From an uncultured Muribaculaceae bacterium (GTDB lineage Bacteria > Bacteroidota > Bacteroidia > Bacteroidales > Muribaculaceae), in assembly GCA_910584125.1 (NCBI GenBank), contig CAJTXU010000031.1:1-33263 (forward strand): a DNA stretch of 33,263 nucleotides, given 5' to 3'. The notes under the pieces are model-generated. The model was given only the letters and a program-made list of their open reading frames with translations. It had not been told where the DNA came from and made no database searches. Positions 1-11,815 of the stretch are shown in pieces. The position numbers were made by a program, and so were the translations under genes. Each line of letters starts with the position of its first letter. The stretch's first letter is position 1.

Positions 1-339
1 GCTCTGTTGGCCGCTTAGGCACGACTGGACGACCTCAAAATTTACCGAATCATTGCATATAACGGGCGGCTATTTCTGTAATGGTTTCCATTGATAGCAA
101 AGCATTCTACGATACTGTAGACATCGACTCTGTACCGATGGCATATGATAGCCAGCAAGTGGTACAGGGCAGAGTATTCGGTTCTTGTGTTTAATTTCAA
201 TCGACGGCGTGTCAAGGATATGTAGTGGATGATTCGCTGATAAAATGATTGTATGTCTAAAATTTCGCTATTTTGGTACAAATTACTTTTTTTGATTAAA
301 TATTTTTGTTAAAAAATTTTTTAATTTAAAAAAAATTGG
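1..339. other. AT-rich stretch without a convincing gene
   Basis: No convincing gene is seen. The only open frame of any length is on the minus strand (281 to 42, 79 codons). It opens with TTG, has no Shine-Dalgarno-like sequence and resembles no family I recognise. Codon composition is not obviously random, so a decayed or lineage-specific small gene cannot be excluded. The A/T-rich run from about 282 to 339 leads into the promoter of the protease gene. Confidence 0.5.
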
Positions 340-347
340 TAACTTTG
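340..347 (+). promoter_or_regulatory. Bacteroidetes -7 element for the protease-serpin pair
   Basis: TAACTTTG matches the Bacteroidetes -7 consensus TAnnTTTG. It implies a leader of about 70 nt before the ATG at 426. No clean TTTG lies at the usual 19-21 nt upstream; the region is a run of A and T. I infer that it drives both the protease and the serpin. Confidence 0.6.
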
Positions 348-425
348 CGTCAATAATCTGAAAATATTTGCCAGTTTTTGAATGATTGAGAAAAATACAG
401 TTAATAAAACCTAAAAATTTAGAGC

Positions 426-1610
426 ATGAAAAAATCATTATTGTTTTACCTGGTGTCATGCATGATAATGCTTGCATCATGCACGGCAAACGAGCCGGAG
501 CTGTCTGATGACAGCACAGTGAAGTCAAATCCCAACCGTGTGGAGCTGTCGGAGGCGCAATCTCTGGCAGACAAAATGTATGAGAGCGTCTACGGACGCA
601 CCAGAAGCAGCAGAAATGTGTCATCGGTAGAGTTCATTGGAACCCGAACACGTACATCCGGTGAAGGAGAATCTAACAGCTACTACATCTTCAACTATGG
701 AGACAGAGAAGGCTTCGCCATAGTATCCGCAGACAACCGTCAGGTTCCAGTATATGCGATATCCGACCAGGGAGAGTTGCATGCATCCGATACTCTTCAG
801 AATCCGGGTCTCCGATGGTATTTCTCGAATGTGCTGAGCGGTTCAAGTATCGGGAACGGTATTCCAATCGACACGACAAAGCATCTGCTAATTACATTGC
901 CGATCGAGACAAGAATTGTATACAGCAAGCCGCTGATCACAGGATTCAAATCACAGTTTCATCAGGAATCCCCTTACAATAAGTATTGTCCAGGAGTTGT
1001 AGGATGCGTTCCTTTGGCTTGCGGCACCGTTATCGGTTATCATTGTTGGCCGAATAAATACGGAAACTATTCATTCGACTGGAATGCAATGAATAATAAT
1101 AGTACGCATAATATGTGGGCTCGTCTTTTCTGGTTATTAGGTAAAGAGGAAAATTGCAATGTTATTTATGGCGATGCAGTTACCGGAGCCGCTTTTGATA
1201 ATGTAAAAAGGGCATTTTCTAATTTCGGATACAAGAATGTTAAGATTTCTAATTTGAGTGATGTCTCTATTTCAGGAGAGTTGGAAAAGGGGTTTCCTGT
1301 CCTGTTTGATGGAAGATATAAGGATAATCCTCTCAGTGGACATGCTTGGGTAGTGGATGGAGGTTTTATGGATGTGTACAAGATTCCGGGATTACCGAAT
1401 GAGGATGGATCACAGTCTGATTATGTGAAATATACAACATATTATCATTGCGTCTGGGGAGATGCCGGACTTCACGGGGGATATTTCTTATATGATGTAA
1501 ATGCTAACACAATAGGCGGTGAGCCATATACATCGGATTCAGGGGTTAAGATCGCTACTGATAAGTACAATGGACTTAAAGTGGCTTATAACATACGACC
1601 TAACAAATAG
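426..1610 (+). CDS. C10 (streptopain) family cysteine protease, lipoprotein
   Basis: Papain-like secreted protease of peptidase family C10 (SpeB/streptopain type), 394 residues. The first 18 residues are a lipoprotein signal ending in the lipobox L16-A17-S18-C19, so the protein is probably anchored in the outer membrane. Residues about 38-130 form the propeptide, including the typical segment GFAIVSADNR (96-105). The catalytic Cys is predicted as C194 in GVVGCVP, and the catalytic His as H306 in SGHAWVVDG. H341-C-V-W344-G matches the conserved Trp-Gly region near the C terminus of the fold. In active family members the propeptide is removed on maturation. A serpin gene follows after 20 bp, which suggests co-expression with an inhibitor. 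Base composition changes inside the gene: about 50-55% GC in the propeptide half and 28-45% over much of 1081-1380. This suggests a mosaic origin or transfer. Confidence 0.85.
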   Translation: MKKSLLFYLVSCMIMLASCTANEPELSDDSTVKSNPNRVELSEAQSLADKMYESVYGRTRSSRNVSSVEFIGTRTRTSGEGESNSYYIFNYGDREGFAIVSADNRQVPVYAISDQGELHASDTLQNPGLRWYFSNVLSGSSIGNGIPIDTTKHLLITLPIETRIVYSKPLITGFKSQFHQESPYNKYCPGVVGCVPLACGTVIGYHCWPNKYGNYSFDWNAMNNNSTHNMWARLFWLLGKEENCNVIYGDAVTGAAFDNVKRAFSNFGYKNVKISNLSDVSISGELEKGFPVLFDGRYKDNPLSGHAWVVDGGFMDVYKIPGLPNEDGSQSDYVKYTTYYHCVWGDAGLHGGYFLYDVNANTIGGEPYTSDSGVKIATDKYNGLKVAYNIRPNK

Positions 1611-1630
1611 AATAACTAAATATTTCGTAT

Positions 1631-2872
1631 ATGAAGAAGATTTTAATTGCTGTGATGGGAATTGTCGGCGTCATGCTGCCGGCGTGTACGTCAGACGACG
1701 ATTCCCGGAGTCCCTCTCCATACAAGGAGATTGTTCTGAATCAATCGACACGCGCTGCGGCCGATTCGGGAAATGATTTTGCATTCCGCCTGTTCGCGGA
1801 ATTGTCTTCGGAAAGCGGACAGAAGAACTTGGTCTGCAGTCCACTGAGTGTTTTCACGACTTTGGCGATGATAGCCAACGGCGATGACGGGGCGACCCGG
1901 GACGAGGTGCTTGATGTTCTCGGTTTCAAGACCGGTCAGGAGGGGGTAGATGAACTCAATCAATACTGTTCGCTGATGCTCGGCGAGCTTCCGGATCTGG
2001 ACCGTTCGACTGATGTCAAACTGGCAAATTCTGTCTGGCTGAAAGACAATTTGATCCTCCAGGATTCATTCGCAGCGCGAATGTCGGAATATTTCAATGC
2101 GGAATCGGGTTCATTCACGGATTTACGACAGGGCATAGATCTTGTCAACGGATGGGTAAAGAGAGAATCCCGGGGGGTGATAGAGTCGATACTTGACGAT
2201 ACGAGCAAATTTGAGCTGGCAGTTGCAAATGTGTCATATTTCAGAGGTATCTGGAAAGAATCCTTCGATTCCGGACGTACCGGATCCGGCAAGTTCAATA
2301 ATGCGGACGGGACGGTTTCTGACGCCCGCTTCATGCGTGCCGACAGAATAGGCCGGTATGTTGAGGCCGGTGACCTTTATGGTGTCACTCTCGATTTCGG
2401 CAACGGCAATTACAGGATGACTGTGGTACGCAACGGGGAGGGTACGTCGCCAGACCTTGGCATCTCAGAGTGGAACGAGCTGGTGAACAGCGGTAATGGC
2501 TTTTATATATCGTCTTTGGAAATGCCCGTGTTCATTTCAACCTATAAGGAAAATATTCTCGAGAATCTGAAAGCGATGGGACTTTCGAGAGTCGCCGATG
2601 CGGAGACAGGATTAAATAACATGTGTATCCGTAAGGCCGACGGAACTGATCAGTCTATGTATCTCCGCTTCTTCAATCATGGGGTGAATGTCTCGGTCAA
2701 TGAAGAAGGCGCTGAGGTCGCGGCCGCTTCTGTAGCGGGAGGATGGTCTACAGGAATGTCAGAGCCCCGCACTCCCAAGAATGTTGTTTTCAATGTTCCT
2801 TTTATTTACGTGATAAGCGAATCATCGACCGGAAGCATTGTGTTCATGGGTCGTGTGCATAATATGAAATGA
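1631..2872 (+). CDS. Serpin family protease inhibitor, lipoprotein
   Basis: Serine/cysteine protease inhibitor of the serpin superfamily (MEROPS I4), 413 residues, within the normal serpin size. The N terminus is a lipoprotein signal with lipobox L16-P17-A18-C19. Serpin landmarks are visible: NLVCSPLSV (66-74), the helix F/strand 3A region LANSVWL (131-137), and the C-terminal core VPFIYVI (389-395). The reactive-centre-loop hinge is E358-E-G-A-E-V-A-A-A-S367, close to the inhibitory consensus of small residues, although P14 is Ala rather than Thr or Ser. Counting 17 residues from E358 puts the predicted P1-P1' bond at about T374-G375, which is an inference. It follows the C10 protease by 20 bp, so a self-protection or cross-class inhibitor role is plausible. 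A shared terminator follows immediately. Confidence 0.9.
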   Translation: MKKILIAVMGIVGVMLPACTSDDDSRSPSPYKEIVLNQSTRAAADSGNDFAFRLFAELSSESGQKNLVCSPLSVFTTLAMIANGDDGATRDEVLDVLGFKTGQEGVDELNQYCSLMLGELPDLDRSTDVKLANSVWLKDNLILQDSFAARMSEYFNAESGSFTDLRQGIDLVNGWVKRESRGVIESILDDTSKFELAVANVSYFRGIWKESFDSGRTGSGKFNNADGTVSDARFMRADRIGRYVEAGDLYGVTLDFGNGNYRMTVVRNGEGTSPDLGISEWNELVNSGNGFYISSLEMPVFISTYKENILENLKAMGLSRVADAETGLNNMCIRKADGTDQSMYLRFFNHGVNVSVNEEGAEVAAASVAGGWSTGMSEPRTPKNVVFNVPFIYVISESSTGSIVFMGRVHNMK

Positions 2873-2875
2873 TAA

Positions 2876-2935
2876 GATTTCCTATATGAAAAATGCCGGA
2901 TTCTTTTGGATCCGGCATTTTTCATATAGGAAATC
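2876..2935. terminator. 26-bp perfect inverted repeat, bidirectional terminator
   Basis: Left arm 2876-2901 and right arm 2910-2935 are exactly complementary over 26 bp, with an 8-nt loop. It sits between the serpin stop (2872) and the nifJ stop (2941), which converge on it. The arms contain a GCCGGAT core next to the loop, flanked by A-run and T-run segments, so either transcript would make a GC stem followed by U-rich sequence. This is a good bidirectional intrinsic terminator. Confidence 0.85.
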
Positions 2936-2940
2936 AAGTA

Positions 2941-6537
<3,597 letters not shown>

Positions 6538-6674
6538 AGTTGTTTGTAAATTATTATTTTTGATTTGATCCATGTAGTTTATTCTCAAGTCCATGACTTG
6601 ACTCAGCGTGCTTATACCGAAAGCCTTGTCATCCGTCGCGACGTGGCCGGGGCCGAATCGTGCGGTCTATTCTG

Positions 6675-6704
6675 CAAAGTTACTAATTTTTTGGGATAAG
6701 TCAA
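6675..6704 (-). promoter_or_regulatory. nifJ promoter
   Basis: On the minus strand, TAACTTTG (6682 to 6675) is a -7 element. It is preceded by TTGA (6704 to 6701) with an 18-nt spacer. It lies about 140 bp upstream of the nifJ ATG, giving a leader of about 130 nt. Nothing else is seen in the rest of 6538-6764. Confidence 0.65.
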
Positions 6705-6764
6705 TTATTTTTGCCATCTTTTATTTTTCGTGAGGGCATCGGCCGGGCAGCTCGGCGGGCGGAT

Positions 6765-8102
6765 TCATCCGATAATCGACACTATTCTTTTCTCGCCTTT
6801 GATTTTGCGGCCCTTGACGGCGTCGACCGTGATCCGGGCCACGCGCGAGTCGACGGCGGCGAGGGCATAGTGGTCGAAGACGTCGATGCGGCCTATGTCT
6901 TTGCCGTCGGCGCCTCCCTCCTTGACGAGAAATCCGAGTATGTCGCCACGCGAGAGTTTCTCGCGTCGTCCGGCCGAGAAATAGACCGTCTCGAAGCGAG
7001 GGGCGTAATGGCTCTCTTTCTGCGGGTCGGGCCAGCGGGTGTCGTCGAATTCGATGTAATCCTTCACATCCTCCCGAGGTCCGACGAGCACGAATATGTC
7101 GCCTTCGGCGTTGACGCGGGCGGTGCGGCCGTTGCGGTGGGTGTATGTTTCGGCGGTGAGGGGCTGGTGGTAATGGATGACGTTTCGGACGCCCTCTATG
7201 TCGAGGCCCCTGGCGGCGAGGTCGGTGGCCACGAGCACGGGGCGCGAGCCGTTGTTGAACATTGCGACAGCCTTCTCGCGGTCGCGTTGGTCGAGCGCGC
7301 CGTGGTAGAGCACGGCCGGGATGTGGCGGCGGCGAAGGTATTCGGCGGTGCGCTCGGCGCTTTCGCGGTGGTTGACGAAGACGATGCTGCGTTCGTGGCC
7401 TCCGGTGTCGGCTGCCAGGTCGAGCAGCAGCGAGGCCAGCGTGTCGAGTTTGTCGTTGGCGTCGCTGTCCACGCGATGCACGCGCGTGCGGCTGCGGAGC
7501 TCGCGGTTGTCGCCGAGGAAGTCGATGGTGACGGGGTCGGCGAGCTCAAGGAAGTCGGGCAGCACGTCGGCCCTTGTGGCCGAGGTGAGGATGGTGCGGC
7601 TGACGTTGCGGAGGCGGCCGCGGATTTTCTTCATCTCTTTCTCGAAGCCGAGTTCGAGTGACTTGTCGAACTCGTCGAGCACGAGCAGTCGCGTGGGCAG
7701 CACGTCGATGTTGCGGCGGTTGATGTGGTCGAGCAGCCGTCCGGGCGTTGCGACCACGATGTCGGTGCCGGCCCGCAGGGAGTTGACTTCGTCTTCCACC
7801 TTATGGCCGCCGTAGAGCACGGTGGTCTTGAATCCGGGGGCGATGCGGCCGACTATGCCGCCTATCTGCAGCACGAGTTCGCGCGACGGAGCGATCACCA
7901 CTGCCTGCACGCGTACCGACGAGGGGCGCAGGATCTTGAGCATGGGGAGTATGAACGCGAGAGTCTTGCCCGACCCGGTGGGGGAGAGCAACATGATGTC
8001 GCGCGACTCGGAGGCCGTCGCCATCATTTTCCGCTGCATCGGGTTCAGTTCGCCGATGCCGAGCCGCTCGCTTACCAGCGGCAGGAATTCTTTTTCACGC
8101 AT
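6765..8102 (-). CDS. DEAD-box RNA helicase, DbpA-like
   Basis: ATP-dependent RNA helicase, 445 residues. Seen in order: Q-motif region (NPMQ, 20-23), motif I PTGSGKT (41-47), motif Ia APSREL (71-76), GG, TPGRLLDH (119-126), motif II DEFD (143-146), motif III SAT (174-176) and motif VI HRNGRTAR in the second RecA domain. The C-terminal 70 residues or so (SRGDILGFLV, then IGRIDVFDHYALAAV) match the DbpA/CsdA RNA-binding domain, which suggests a role in ribosome assembly or RNA remodelling. Motif II reads DEFD instead of DEAD; the catalytic D-E and last D are kept. The start lies 6 bp after the recG stop, so it is probably the last gene of the tetR-fabG-ispD-recG operon. The substrate is not determined by sequence. 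Confidence 0.9.
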   Translation of the reverse strand: MREKEFLPLVSERLGIGELNPMQRKMMATASESRDIMLLSPTGSGKTLAFILPMLKILRPSSVRVQAVVIAPSRELVLQIGGIVGRIAPGFKTTVLYGGHKVEDEVNSLRAGTDIVVATPGRLLDHINRRNIDVLPTRLLVLDEFDKSLELGFEKEMKKIRGRLRNVSRTILTSATRADVLPDFLELADPVTIDFLGDNRELRSRTRVHRVDSDANDKLDTLASLLLDLAADTGGHERSIVFVNHRESAERTAEYLRRRHIPAVLYHGALDQRDREKAVAMFNNGSRPVLVATDLAARGLDIEGVRNVIHYHQPLTAETYTHRNGRTARVNAEGDIFVLVGPREDVKDYIEFDDTRWPDPQKESHYAPRFETVYFSAGRREKLSRGDILGFLVKEGGADGKDIGRIDVFDHYALAAVDSRVARITVDAVKGRKIKGEKRIVSIIG

Positions 8103-8108
8103 ATGTGG

Positions 8109-10256
8109 TCATGAGATCTGTGACCAGTCCACAGTCTTCTTGAATCTATAACAAAGTTCGCGGCGTAATGTATCGACCGAGGCGGGCGAAATTTTCAGTT
8201 CCCCTTCGGCGCGGTCGCCGTCGTCGCCGGGAGTCTCGACGAGTTCGGGGTGGGCGTTGAGGATGCGCAGGGCGGCCTGGCGGGCGTAGTTGAGTATCTG
8301 GCCGTCGGTGGCGAGGCTGGCGACGTTGAGGGCGAATGCGAGTCCGCTCTGTTGCGTGCCCTCCATGTCGCCCGGACCCCGCAGGCGCATGTCGGCCTCC
8401 GAGATGAGGAACCCGTCGGTGGTCTGGGTCATGATGCCGAGGCGCTTGCGGGTGTCGCCGCCCACCGACTGCCGGGTCACGAGGATGCAGTAGCTGTGGT
8501 CGGATCCACGGCCAACTCGCCCGCGCAGCTGATGCAGCTGCGAAAGTCCGAAACGCTCGGCGTTCTCGATGAGCATCACGGTGGCGTTGGGGACGTTGAC
8601 GCCGACCTCTATCACGGTGGTGGCGACGAGTATCCTCGCCTGTCCCGACACGAAGCGCTGCATCTGCGCCTCCTTGGCCTCGGGCTTCATGCGGCCGTGG
8701 ACGAAACAGACCTCGTATTGTGGGAAGATGCCGCAGATGCGCTCGTATCCGGTCTCGACGCTCTTGAGCTCGAGCTTGGGGTTCTCGGCTATGAGGGGAT
8801 AGACCACGTAGACCTGTCGTCCGGCGGCGAGCTCGCGCCCCAACAGGCGGTTGACCTCCATACGGTTCTCGTCGTAACGAAGCAGTGTCTCCACCGGTTT
8901 GCGGCCCGGAGGGAGCTCGTCGATCACGGAGACGTCGAGGTCGCCGTAGACGGTCATGGCTAAGGTGCGGGGTATGGGCGTCGCGGTCATGACCAGCACG
9001 TGGGGCGGCACGGGGCTCTTGGCCCACATGCGGGCACGCTGGGCAACGCCGAAGCGGTGCTGCTCGTCGATGACGGCCAGACCGAGGCTGCGGAAGCGCA
9101 CGGAGTCTTCGATCAACGCGTGCGTGCCGACTATGATGTCGATCGAGCCGTCGAGCAGTCCCTCGTGTATCTCGCGCCGCTCCTTGGCGCGTGTGCTGCC
9201 GGTGAGCAGACGGACGTTCACCCCGATCTTCGCGCCCCATGCGCTGATGGTCTCGTAGTGTTGCGAGGCCAGAATCTCGGTGGGGGCCATAAGTGCGCCC
9301 TGGTGGCCGTTGTCTATGGCCATGAGCATCGACATGAAGGCCACCATCGTCTTGCCCGAACCGACGTCGCCCTGAAGCAGGCGGTTCATCTGTCGCCCGG
9401 TGCGCATGTCGGCGCGTATCTCCTTGAGCACGCGCTTCTGCGCGCCGGTCAGCTCGAAGGGGAGGCAGTCGGCGTAGAAGCCGTTGAATTTCTCTCCGAT
9501 GCGTGCGAAGATTTGGCCTTGGAACTTGCGGCTGCGAGCCCGGGCAAAGCGCAGGATATGGAGCTGGAGATAGAACAGCTCCTCGAATTTCATGCGTTCG
9601 CGCGCGCGCTGCAGCAGCTCGGCCGATTCGGGGAAGTGCATGTTGCGCAACGCGTCGCGCAGCGGCATCAGCCGGTAGGCGTCCACCACCTCCGGAGGCA
9701 ATGTCTCGCCGATTGTCTCGAAGCGCGGGTTGTCGATCAGATTCCGGGCTATCGTGGCGATGAACTTCGGCGAGTATCCCGCCTTGCGCATCTTCTCGGT
9801 CATGTTGTACACTCCCTGGAATCCACGCGGCGGGTCGGCCGGGTTGTAGGGTGTCACCTCCGGATGCACCATGTTGAAGTCGCCGCGGTAGGGGGTGGGT
9901 TTGCCGAACAGAACGTAATCGACGCCCGGACGGTAGACGTTGCGGAGTGCGTCGGCCCTGGCGAACCATACGCACTGCATCAGTTTCTCGCCGTCTGAGA
10001 ATAGCCCGAGCAGGCGTTTCTTGGCCCCCTCGCCCTCCATCTGGAAACTTATGAAACGCCCCTTGACCTGGACGAGCGGCATCTCTCCCTGAAATTCCCT
10101 GATACGGTAGAATCGGCTGCGGTCTATGTGCCTGAAAGGGAAGTAGAACATCAGGTCGCGGAAATTGCGCACGCCGATCTCGTCGGCGAGCAGCTTGGCG
10201 CGCTTCTCGCCGACACCTTTGAGGAACATTATGTCTGTGTCGAGATAGCTTTGCAT
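8109..10256 (-). CDS. recG: ATP-dependent DNA helicase RecG
   Basis: Branch-migration helicase that remodels stalled replication forks and Holliday junctions. It has 715 residues, the usual size. The N-terminal wedge domain starts with LKGVGEKRAKLL (12-23). The helicase core shows motif I GDVGSGKT (296-303), motif Ia APTEILA, motif II DEQH (397-400), motif III TATPIPRT (424-431), and later LRGRVGRG. The C-terminal RecG signature R-L-R-G-P-G-D is present (MRLRGPGDMEGT). It is 40 bp downstream of ispD and 6 bp upstream of the helicase gene, all on the same strand. No truncation or frameshift is seen. Confidence 0.97.
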   Translation of the reverse strand: MQSYLDTDIMFLKGVGEKRAKLLADEIGVRNFRDLMFYFPFRHIDRSRFYRIREFQGEMPLVQVKGRFISFQMEGEGAKKRLLGLFSDGEKLMQCVWFARADALRNVYRPGVDYVLFGKPTPYRGDFNMVHPEVTPYNPADPPRGFQGVYNMTEKMRKAGYSPKFIATIARNLIDNPRFETIGETLPPEVVDAYRLMPLRDALRNMHFPESAELLQRARERMKFEELFYLQLHILRFARARSRKFQGQIFARIGEKFNGFYADCLPFELTGAQKRVLKEIRADMRTGRQMNRLLQGDVGSGKTMVAFMSMLMAIDNGHQGALMAPTEILASQHYETISAWGAKIGVNVRLLTGSTRAKERREIHEGLLDGSIDIIVGTHALIEDSVRFRSLGLAVIDEQHRFGVAQRARMWAKSPVPPHVLVMTATPIPRTLAMTVYGDLDVSVIDELPPGRKPVETLLRYDENRMEVNRLLGRELAAGRQVYVVYPLIAENPKLELKSVETGYERICGIFPQYEVCFVHGRMKPEAKEAQMQRFVSGQARILVATTVIEVGVNVPNATVMLIENAERFGLSQLHQLRGRVGRGSDHSYCILVTRQSVGGDTRKRLGIMTQTTDGFLISEADMRLRGPGDMEGTQQSGLAFALNVASLATDGQILNYARQAALRILNAHPELVETPGDDGDRAEGELKISPASVDTLRRELCYRFKKTVDWSQIS

Positions 10257-10296
10257 CGGTCAGGTGTTGGGTGTGTCCGTCGGCTCTTGTCGGCGG

Positions 10297-10995
10297 TCAA
10301 CGACTGTTTCTACGGCCCAGCAGGGCCTCGGCCAGTGAGAAATCGGCCGGATTGGTGACTTTCATGTTCGACGGGTCTCCGTCGGTCAGGGTGATCCGGA
10401 CGCCGCTGGCCTCGACGCGTGAGGCGTCGTCGGTGAACTCGGGGCGTTCCTCGAGCCGATAGGCCGCATGGAGTATGTCGGCGCGGAATACCTGAGGCGT
10501 CTGCACAGCGACGAAGCGCGAACGGTCGGCGGCTCTGGAGCCGTCGGCCGTGAGCTCGCGCAGCGAGTCCGTGACAGGGCAGACGGGCACGGCCGTGCCG
10601 TTTTCGGCGGCACACCGCCACGCTCGCGCCGCGAGAGCGGGCGTCAACATGGGGCGGGCGGCGTCATGCACGGCGATCAGCGAGCCGCGCGTGTCGGGCA
10701 GGGCGAGGATGCCGTTGGCCACCGACTCGCCGCGGGTGCGCCCTCCCGCCACGAGTCGGACGCGTATGCCGCTAACTCCACGGGGCAGCTCGGAGAGCAT
10801 GATGTCGTAGTCGTCGAAAAAACCGGGATGCATCACGATCGAGATCTCCGTCTCCGGGTCTTCCTCGTGAAACGCCATGACCGACCACCATAACATAGGA
10901 ATGCCCAGCAGTTTCACAAACTGCTTGGGCATTTCCGTTCCTGCCCGGCGACCTTCGCCGCCGGCCATTATGAGTGCGAATTTTCGCGTACGCAT
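10297..10995 (-). CDS. ispD: 2-C-methyl-D-erythritol 4-phosphate cytidylyltransferase
   Basis: Cytosolic enzyme of the non-mevalonate isoprenoid pathway. It transfers CMP from CTP to 2-C-methyl-D-erythritol 4-phosphate. It has 232 residues, the normal length. Motifs: nucleotide-binding AGGEGRRAGTEMPKQF (11-26) with the conserved Arg and Lys, GGRTRGESV (84-92), HDAARP (110-115), VQTPQ.F (164-170), TDDAS..E and a final G.P.N.K.T. The ATG is 4 bp after the fabG stop, so translation is probably coupled. Other pathway genes are not in this window. Confidence 0.95.
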   Translation of the reverse strand: MRTRKFALIMAGGEGRRAGTEMPKQFVKLLGIPMLWWSVMAFHEEDPETEISIVMHPGFFDDYDIMLSELPRGVSGIRVRLVAGGRTRGESVANGILALPDTRGSLIAVHDAARPMLTPALAARAWRCAAENGTAVPVCPVTDSLRELTADGSRAADRSRFVAVQTPQVFRADILHAAYRLEERPEFTDDASRVEASGVRITLTDGDPSNMKVTNPADFSLAEALLGRRNSR

Positions 10996-10999
10996 CGCA

Positions 11000-11746
11000 T
11001 CACATGTTCATGCCGCCGTCAACCTGGATCACCTGGCCGGTGACGTATCCCGCCATGTCGGAGGCAAGGAATGTGGCGACGTTGGCGATGTCCTCTACCT
11101 TTCCGCCGCGGCGCAGGGGAATCTTCTGGCACCATTCGGCGCGGACCTCGTCGGGGAGGGCGGCAGTCATGGCCGTCTCGATGAAACCGGGGGCGATGGC
11201 GTTGGCGCGGATGCCGCGCGAGCCCACCTCCTGCGCGATGCTCTTGGCCAAAGCGATGAGGCCTGCCTTGGAGGCCGCGTAGTTGGCCTGGCCGGCGTTG
11301 CCGTGGACGCCGACGACGGAGGCCATGTTGATGATCGAGCCACCTTTCTGACGGATCATGATGGGCAGCACGGCGTGGATATAGTTGAATGCCGACTTGA
11401 GGTTGACGGCGATCACAGCGTCCCACTGCTGCTCGGTCATGCGGAGCATCAGGCCGTCCTTGGTGATTCCGGCGTTGTTGACCAGGATGTCGATGTGGCC
11501 GAAGTCGTTCTTTATTTCCTTGACTACCTCCTCGGTGGCCGCGAAGTCGGCGGCGTTCGACGCGTAACCCTTGCATTTCACGCCCTTGGCCGCGATTTCC
11601 TCTTCGGTTTTCTTGCCGTTCTCGTCGATGACGAGGTCGGTGAAAGCGATGTCGCAACCTTCGGAAGCGAATTTCAGAGCGATTTCCTTGCCGATGCCGC
11701 GGGCGGCGCCCGTGATGATGGCTACTTTTCCTTCAAGAAGTTTCAT
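11000..11746 (-). CDS. fabG: 3-oxoacyl-[ACP] reductase (SDR family)
   Basis: Short-chain dehydrogenase/reductase, 248 residues. As FabG it would reduce 3-oxoacyl-ACP with NADPH in fatty acid elongation. Motifs: cofactor loop TGAARGIG (12-19), NNAG (90-93), and the catalytic triad S143, Y156 and K160 in MASVVG and YAASK. The C terminus VTGQVIQVDGGMNM is typical of FabG. It follows the tetR gene by 69 bp and precedes ispD by 4 bp. The FabG call rests on close similarity to the classic pattern; related SDR enzymes share most of these motifs. Confidence 0.9.
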   Translation of the reverse strand: MKLLEGKVAIITGAARGIGKEIALKFASEGCDIAFTDLVIDENGKKTEEEIAAKGVKCKGYASNAADFAATEEVVKEIKNDFGHIDILVNNAGITKDGLMLRMTEQQWDAVIAVNLKSAFNYIHAVLPIMIRQKGGSIINMASVVGVHGNAGQANYAASKAGLIALAKSIAQEVGSRGIRANAIAPGFIETAMTAALPDEVRAEWCQKIPLRRGGKVEDIANVATFLASDMAGYVTGQVIQVDGGMNM

Positions 11747-11815
11747 GTCTTTATGTTTCAGTGTTTTGTATAGTCTTTCTTTCGGGGCCGCCGGCGGGCG
11801 GACCTTCGTTTGGGT

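Noticed and set aside
143..151. tRNA or rRNA genes anywhere in the window
   Set aside because: I looked for cloverleaf-like segments and rRNA-like sequence in the intergenic regions and found none; this is by eye only.
42..281. 79-codon minus-strand frame in the left edge
   Set aside because: TTG start, no ribosome site, no recognisable family. The nearby TAATTTG is one base short of the promoter consensus and overlaps the start.
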